Part shown: positions 33,911-37,028 of the stretch, piece by piece
Position numbering within the stretch: the first letter of the stretch is position 1
Layout: each line of letters opens with the position of its first letter
From: an uncultured Bacteroidia bacterium
GTDB taxonomy: Bacteria; Bacteroidota; Bacteroidia; J057; CALLMJ01
Assembly (NCBI GenBank): GCA_938005475.1
Contig: CALLNY010000057.1
Location: 1 to 37,028, forward strand
Reading direction: 5' to 3'
Length of the DNA stretch: 37,028 bases
The notes under the pieces: model-generated
The model's input: the letters and a program-made list of their open reading frames with translations, nothing else
What the model was told of the DNA's origin: nothing
The model's database searches: none
Position numbers and translations under genes: made by a program

Positions 33911-34150
33911 TTACTGTATGGAATTTCTTACCTTCTCGGTAAAAGCTCTTAATGCTTCATTTAGTGTCATACCCTTTTGCATAGCTTCTAATACCCAAAT
34001 AGCACCTAAAATATGCGTTAATTGCTCGCCTTCGTCTTCTCCTAAAACCTCAATATTCAGTGGTTCAGCGTTCAATAATTTTTGTTCTTGTGCTTTCAAA
34101 GTTTCAATAGAATGCTCTTGAGCTAATTTTTTTACAACTGTAAGTTTCAT
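33911..34150 (-). CDS. Small acidic protein, probable DUF6952 family
   Basis: 79 residues, soluble. The start MKLTVVKKLA, the helical middle ending EDEGEQLTHILGAIWVLEAM and the end GMTLNEALRAFTEKVRNSI resemble the short Bacteroidota family DUF6952 as I remember it (start MKLPVIK, an EVxKMVKEGxxKKEAL-like end). No function known. It stands alone between tRNA-Gln and the DUF420 cluster. No consensus promoter is visible in the 55-bp gap after tRNA-Gln, so it may be transcribed together with the tRNA. An antisense open frame overlaps it; the minus-strand reading has the better composition and a family resemblance. Confidence 0.72.
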   Translation of the reverse strand: MKLTVVKKLAQEHSIETLKAQEQKLLNAEPLNIEVLGEDEGEQLTHILGAIWVLEAMQKGMTLNEALRAFTEKVRNSIQ

Positions 34151-34205
34151 GTGTCTAAAATTCGAGTAGTAACAAAAAAATGTGGAATAAAATTTGGATA
34201 TTTAG

Positions 34206-34276
34206 TTGTCCGGCAAGGATTCGAACCCTGACTAAAAGAACCAAAATCTTCTGTGCTACCGTTACACCACCGGACA
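34206..34276 (-). tRNA. tRNA-Gln (TTG)
   Basis: Cloverleaf: acceptor TGTCCGG/CCGGACA, D arm GTGT...GCAC, anticodon stem GAAGA/TCTTT with loop TTTTGGT giving anticodon TTG, T arm CAGGG TTCGAAT CCTTG, discriminator A. CCA is not encoded. 71 nt, a compact form with a 7-nt D loop. Confidence 0.96.
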
Positions 34277-34294
34277 GTCTTTCAAAAATCTTCG

Positions 34295-34325
34295 CAAAAC
34301 TACTACGATAATCGTTGTTATGCAA
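34295..34325 (-). promoter_or_regulatory. Promoter of tRNA-Gln
   Basis: Minus-strand TAGTTTTG (34302-34295), with TTG (CAA at 34323-34325) exactly 20 nt upstream. Full match; the -7 box is identical to those of der and nif3. Confidence 0.75.
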
Positions 34326-34376
34326 ATTTGTTTTATCAACAGAATCATAATATTCTGATAATCAAAAAATAAATTT

Positions 34377-34676
34377 TTATCCTGGTAATAACGCTATCAC
34401 TGCAATAATAAATGAAACAATCGAAACATAAATTAAACCGATAGTATTAACAAAATGTTTAATCCCACGGACTAGTATGCCATCTTTTTCATGAATAGGA
34501 AAAAAAGGTTCAACCAATTTTTCATAATATTCTTTTCCTTTTTGTTCATATTTTTGTTTTTCTTGAATGCTCTCAGGTTCTAGTGGTTGCAAACAAAAGT
34601 AACAATCTTCGTATATATCATCTTTATAATCTGCCCATCGCCCACAGTGAGGACATTTTTTGCTTACAAATTTCAT
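34377..34676 (-). CDS. Small zinc-ribbon membrane protein of unknown function
   Basis: 99 residues. The N-terminus holds two Cys pairs, KKCPHCGRW (~7-15) and EDCYFCLQP (~28-36), a likely zinc ribbon. A charged helix follows (ESIQEKQKYEQKGKEYYEKL), and the C-terminus is one hydrophobic helix (IGLIYVSIVSFIIAVIALLP). So a cytoplasmic zinc finger on a tail anchor is the likely layout. Not recognised as a named family. It overlaps the stop of the flavoprotein gene by 4 nt, so it is its operon partner. Confidence 0.75.
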   Translation of the reverse strand: MKFVSKKCPHCGRWADYKDDIYEDCYFCLQPLEPESIQEKQKYEQKGKEYYEKLVEPFFPIHEKDGILVRGIKHFVNTIGLIYVSIVSFIIAVIALLPG

Positions 34677-35908
34677 CCAAAAATCAATTTAAAATAAAAC
34701 AATGGATTTTTCAATTGGTTTCTTAAATCTAAGTCATCAAACATACAACTGATAGCATTTTTCAAGGTAGGATTGGCATTTGCACGATTAACCAATAAAT
34801 TAAATAAAAAAGGAAATTTTAATAATGTTTGCAAGATACTACTTAATCTTAACTCAGGCCATAGTCTTTTATAAACTTGTTGGTCATATTGTTCAAGGAA
34901 GGTTTCGGAGAAGTTTTGATTTTGGGTAGCGCGATGAGCGGTTTGTGCGGCGAACATACCACTCATTAAGGCATTCCCAATACCTTCTCCCGTGAATGGG
35001 TCTATCAATGAAGCCGCATCTCCCACTAACATAAAATGAGCCCCCGATATTTTACGCTTCTTAGAACCTAATGGTAAACCATATCCTTTCATTCCATCAA
35101 TCATTCTCGCCTCCTTAAAACGATTTTTTAGAAATGGATGTTCATTTATACACCTATGCAACGCTTTTTTTAGATCTATTTTCTTTTTTTTGATTATATC
35201 AGAACGCATCCCTACTCCCACATTCGCTTGACCATTTGGTAAAGGAAATATCCATAAGTACCCAGGCAAAAATTCCTTCAAGAAAATGAGTTCAATAAAA
35301 TGCTCGGGGTCCAAATCTTTAACACCTTCATAGTAAGTACGAATTCCCGCACAATAATGTTGAGGTTCCATTTTGAGATTTCCTATTTGTTTCGCAAAAC
35401 GCGAGTAAGCACCATCCGCCGCAATTACTAAACTTGCTTTGTGTACTTTACCATCACTTAAAAACACTTTAAAACCATTTTTATCAGGTTGGACTTTTTC
35501 ATAAGCTATATTTTCAATTATAGTAATGCAAGGAAATTTACGCATTTCCTCAAACATAAAATTATCAAAATGAATTCTTTTACTTAAAAATCCCGGTGCA
35601 ATGTCTTGACCTTTTTTGTTCTGACTTTTAAAAGGAACTCTCAACGTTTTTAAATTAGGTGCAACGAAATTAACTCCCCAAGAACCAATTTCAAATTCTT
35701 TCTGAGCAAAGTCAGAAACCACCTGAGGATTATATTTTTTTAATACCTCTACCACTTTACCACTTAAAGCATCCCCACAAATTTTATCTCTTGGAAATAT
35801 GGCTTTATCCAATATAGTACAAGGAATACCCTTTTGAGCCAAAAATAAAGCAGTCATACATCCCCCAGGACCAGCCCCTAAAATCAATATCTCGTTCTGA
35901 TTATCCAT
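34673..35908 (-). CDS. FAD-dependent oxidoreductase, geranylgeranyl reductase family
   Basis: 411 residues. An N-terminal FAD-binding motif (ILILGAGPGGCMTALFLA, ~7-24) is followed by FPRDKICGDALSG, the conserved stretch of geranylgeranyl reductase-type enzymes. Then come GYLWIFPLPNGQANVGVGM and the second FAD contact LVGDAASLIDPFTGEGIGNA. The family reduces isoprenoid double bonds, for example in lipids, quinones or carotenoid-related compounds; the substrate here is unknown. It probably acts at the inner membrane. The 99-residue zinc-ribbon gene overlaps it by 4 nt. Confidence 0.92.
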   Translation of the reverse strand: MDNQNEILILGAGPGGCMTALFLAQKGIPCTILDKAIFPRDKICGDALSGKVVEVLKKYNPQVVSDFAQKEFEIGSWGVNFVAPNLKTLRVPFKSQNKKGQDIAPGFLSKRIHFDNFMFEEMRKFPCITIIENIAYEKVQPDKNGFKVFLSDGKVHKASLVIAADGAYSRFAKQIGNLKMEPQHYCAGIRTYYEGVKDLDPEHFIELIFLKEFLPGYLWIFPLPNGQANVGVGMRSDIIKKKKIDLKKALHRCINEHPFLKNRFKEARMIDGMKGYGLPLGSKKRKISGAHFMLVGDAASLIDPFTGEGIGNALMSGMFAAQTAHRATQNQNFSETFLEQYDQQVYKRLWPELRLSSILQTLLKFPFLFNLLVNRANANPTLKNAISCMFDDLDLRNQLKNPLFYFKLIFG

Positions 35909-35916
35909 TTATCAAG

Positions 35917-35924
35917 CAAAAATA
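35917..35924 (-). promoter_or_regulatory. Putative -7 box of the flavoprotein gene
   Basis: Minus-strand TATTTTTG, full match to TAnnTTTG, 8 nt before the ATG. No TTG at 20 nt. The 17 bases at 35909-35925 are identical to those at 31833-31849 upstream of the GNAT gene. Confidence 0.4.
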
Positions 35925-35962
35925 AGGTTTTTATGAAGCTCTACTACATAAAAGTTAACAAT

Positions 35963-36544
35963 CTATTGATTTCTCTTTTTAAGTTGCCAAAATGCTTTAC
36001 GAGAAAGAGGCTCGTATACATCTTTTTCTCCCAATAAAACTTGTTGCTCGCCAGCAATTTTGCGGTAAGAATAATGAGCTAAAGTACCTGTTTTCGTGCA
36101 AATTGCATGTAACTTTGTAACATATTCAGCAGTCGCTAACAAATAAGGCATAGGACCGAATGGTCTCCCCTCAGAATCCATATCTAAACCTGCTATAATC
36201 ACGCGTTTCCCTTGATTAGCGAGTTTATTGGCTACCTCTACGATACCCTCATCAAAAAATTGTGCTTCATCAATACCAATTACCTGAACATCAATTGCAT
36301 ATAACAAAATTTGTTGAGAATTATGAACAGGTGTAGAAACAAATTCCGTTTTGTTATGGCTTACTATAGATTGTCTAGAATAACGAGTATCCAGGGCAGG
36401 TTTAAAAATTTGTAAGGATTGACCAGCAAATTGAGCACGACGTAAACGACGAATCAATTCCTCCGTTTTCCCTGAAAACATGCTACCACATATTACCTCT
36501 ATCCAACCACTATCCGAAGGTAAATGTGCTGGCTCTAATAACAT
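35963..36544 (-). CDS. tdk: Thymidine kinase (type II)
   Basis: 193 residues. It phosphorylates thymidine to dTMP in nucleotide salvage. Walker A is [15 protein letters not shown] (~20-34). The Walker B/lasso region includes [12 protein letters not shown], and [20 protein letters not shown] is the substrate loop. The C-terminal zinc-binding lobe is altered: ICTKTG has only one Cys where CxxC is usual, and [10 protein letters not shown] replaces the second Cys pair. Catalytic residues are intact, so it is probably active; I recall the same zinc loss from other Bacteroidota enzymes. It starts at the ATG 4 nt after a -7-like box. Confidence 0.96.
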   Translation of the reverse strand: MLLEPAHLPSDSGWIEVICGSMFSGKTEELIRRLRRAQFAGQSLQIFKPALDTRYSRQSIVSHNKTEFVSTPVHNSQQILLYAIDVQVIGIDEAQFFDEGIVEVANKLANQGKRVIIAGLDMDSEGRPFGPMPYLLATAEYVTKLHAICTKTGTLAHYSYRKIAGEQQVLLGEKDVYEPLSRKAFWQLKKRNQ

Positions 36545-36548
36545 TTTG

Positions 36549-36579
36549 CAAGTTTATAAACTTTTAATGAATTACTCAA
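36549..36579 (-). promoter_or_regulatory. Promoter of tdk
   Basis: Minus-strand TAAACTTG (36556-36549), five of six fixed positions of TAnnTTTG, with TTG (CAA at 36577-36579) exactly 20 nt upstream. The box ends 4 nt before the ATG, so the message is predicted to be leaderless. Confidence 0.55.
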
Positions 36580-36748
36580 AATAATTTATAAACAAAAACC
36601 CTCCGTCCCCATAGGTTAAAAAATTTACCACATACAGATATTTAAGGAAAACAACATACGCCGTGCCTCTCCGTGACTTTCATAGTAAAAAAATAACCAT
36701 TGTGTTCCCGAAGATACACACAAATCGTTTCGTTTTAACTTCAATTTT

Positions 36749-36788
36749 GTTTAAGTAATAAAATATGTTTAAGTAATAAAATATGTTT
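36749..36788. repeat. 18-bp tandem direct repeat, 2.2 copies
   Basis: The unit GTTTAAGTAATAAAATAT occurs at 36749-36766 and 36767-36784 without a mismatch, followed by GTTT of a third copy. It lies about 80 bp upstream of the AAA-like gene. Confidence 0.9.
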
Positions 36789-36843
36789 CTTAATTTTTAT
36801 ACCCAAAAACGTCTATTTTCTTTTTTTCAATACTCGCTATAGC

Positions 36844-36859
36844 TAATTTTGTAATTTTG
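36844..36859 (+). promoter_or_regulatory. Two tandem -7 boxes of the AAA-like gene
   Basis: TAATTTTG occurs twice back to back (36844-36851 and 36852-36859). The second ends 4 nt before the ATG. Neither has a TTG 20 nt upstream. Confidence 0.5.
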
Positions 36860-36863
36860 TTAC

Positions 36864-37028
36864 ATGAAAAACGTAAAATTTCCTTACGGAGTAAGTAATT
36901 TTGAAAAGTTATCTACTCAGGAGTATGCATTTGTGGATAAAACGGATTATATTGAAAAATTAGAGCACCAAAATGAAAGCTATGTATCTTTTTTACGTCC
37001 ACGTAGATTTGGTAAAAGTTTATGGCTA
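36864..37028 (+). CDS. AAA-ATPase-like protein, N-terminal part (runs off right edge)
   Basis: 55 codons from ATG at 36864, in frame to the last base. The N-terminus shows PYGVSNFEKL, YAFVDKTDYIEKLE, and FLRPRRFGKSLWL, which contains the P-loop (RRFGKS). This is the signature of the AAA-ATPase-like family (PF09820), whose full-length members usually carry a C-terminal PD-(D/E)XK nuclease-like domain (PF08011). They occur in several copies in many Bacteroidota genomes and have no firmly established role. The nuclease half cannot be seen here. Confidence 0.88.
   Translation, partial: MKNVKFPYGVSNFEKLSTQEYAFVDKTDYIEKLEHQNESYVSFLRPRRFGKSLWL

Larger units (their letters stand above)
36545..36863. 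other. 319-bp divergent intergenic region between tdk and the AAA-like gene
   Basis: AT-rich. It holds the tdk promoter at the left, a small GC-richer patch near 36658-36678 with CCGTG occurring twice 10 bp apart, an 18-bp tandem repeat at 36749-36788 and two tandem -7 boxes at the right end. No open frame of useful size. Confidence 0.6.

Noticed and set aside
33873-34121. 82-codon plus-strand open frame overlapping the probable DUF6952 gene
   Set aside because: The minus-strand protein has the composition and family resemblance of a real small protein; the plus-strand translation is rich in Ser, Phe and Cys without pattern.
36655-36690. GC-richer patch with two CCGTG copies as remnant of a dispersed repeat or mobile element
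   Set aside because: Only about 35 bp, no inverted ends or target duplication; I cannot show a second copy in the window.
1-37028. CRISPR arrays, insertion sequences, prophage or attachment sites
   Set aside because: No regularly spaced repeats, transposase or integrase motifs, or tRNA-end duplications were seen around the three tRNA genes.

Overview
The window is AT-rich DNA from a member of the Bacteroidota, most likely a Cytophaga/Flavobacterium-type bacterium. Four things point there. Several genes carry -7 boxes of the form TAnnTTTG with an upstream TTG. Three secreted proteins end in type IX secretion (T9SS) sorting domains: one gliding-motility type B and two type A. One TonB-dependent receptor has an N-terminal carboxypeptidase-regulatory-like domain. 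Several conserved families typical of the phylum are present (DUF2851, DUF420 with a small CPMC protein, a probable DUF6952). No species name can be supported from the sequence alone.

Layout. 1-3122: the start of a secreted protein running off the left edge and a TonB-dependent receptor, both on the minus strand. 3345-6704: a plus-strand run of der, an outer-membrane beta-barrel protein and biotin ligase birA. 6701-10653: a minus-strand operon of a T9SS type B surface protein, a family 2 glycosyltransferase and a DNA-deoxyinosine glycosylase. 10784-17515: minus-strand VIT-family metal transporter, mfd, tRNA-Asp, N-acetylglucosamine kinase-like protein and DUF445 protein. 17637-28443: a long plus-strand series of nif3-like, zinc-ribbon coiled-coil protein, terminator, TPR protein, secreted endonuclease I, pabB, accA, flippase, secreted purple-acid-type phosphatase and N-acetylmuramoyl-L-alanine amidase. 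28540-28683: tRNA-Asn and two back-to-back terminators. 28710-36544: minus-strand genes, namely a lone nuoC, DUF2851, SGNH hydrolase, GNAT acetyltransferase, a DUF420-led membrane protein cluster, probable DUF6952, tRNA-Gln, a zinc-ribbon membrane protein, a geranylgeranyl-reductase-type flavoprotein and thymidine kinase. 36864-37028: the start of an AAA-ATPase-like gene running off the right edge.

Most of this is core housekeeping: GTPase-dependent ribosome assembly, biotin/fatty acid synthesis, folate, DNA repair, cell wall turnover, respiration and nucleotide salvage. Envelope and secreted functions are mixed in. I see no insertion sequence, prophage, CRISPR array or clear defence island, and no convincing new multi-gene system.

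The most informative signal is regulatory. Eight promoters share a TTG to -7-box spacer of exactly 20 nt, and two more have 19 nt. At four genes (accA, DUF2851, tdk and the AAA-like gene) the -7 box ends exactly 4 nt before the start codon, and at nif3 only 1 nt before it, which predicts leaderless or nearly leaderless transcripts. A perfect 21-bp palindrome sits where the -33 element of the TonB-dependent receptor should be.
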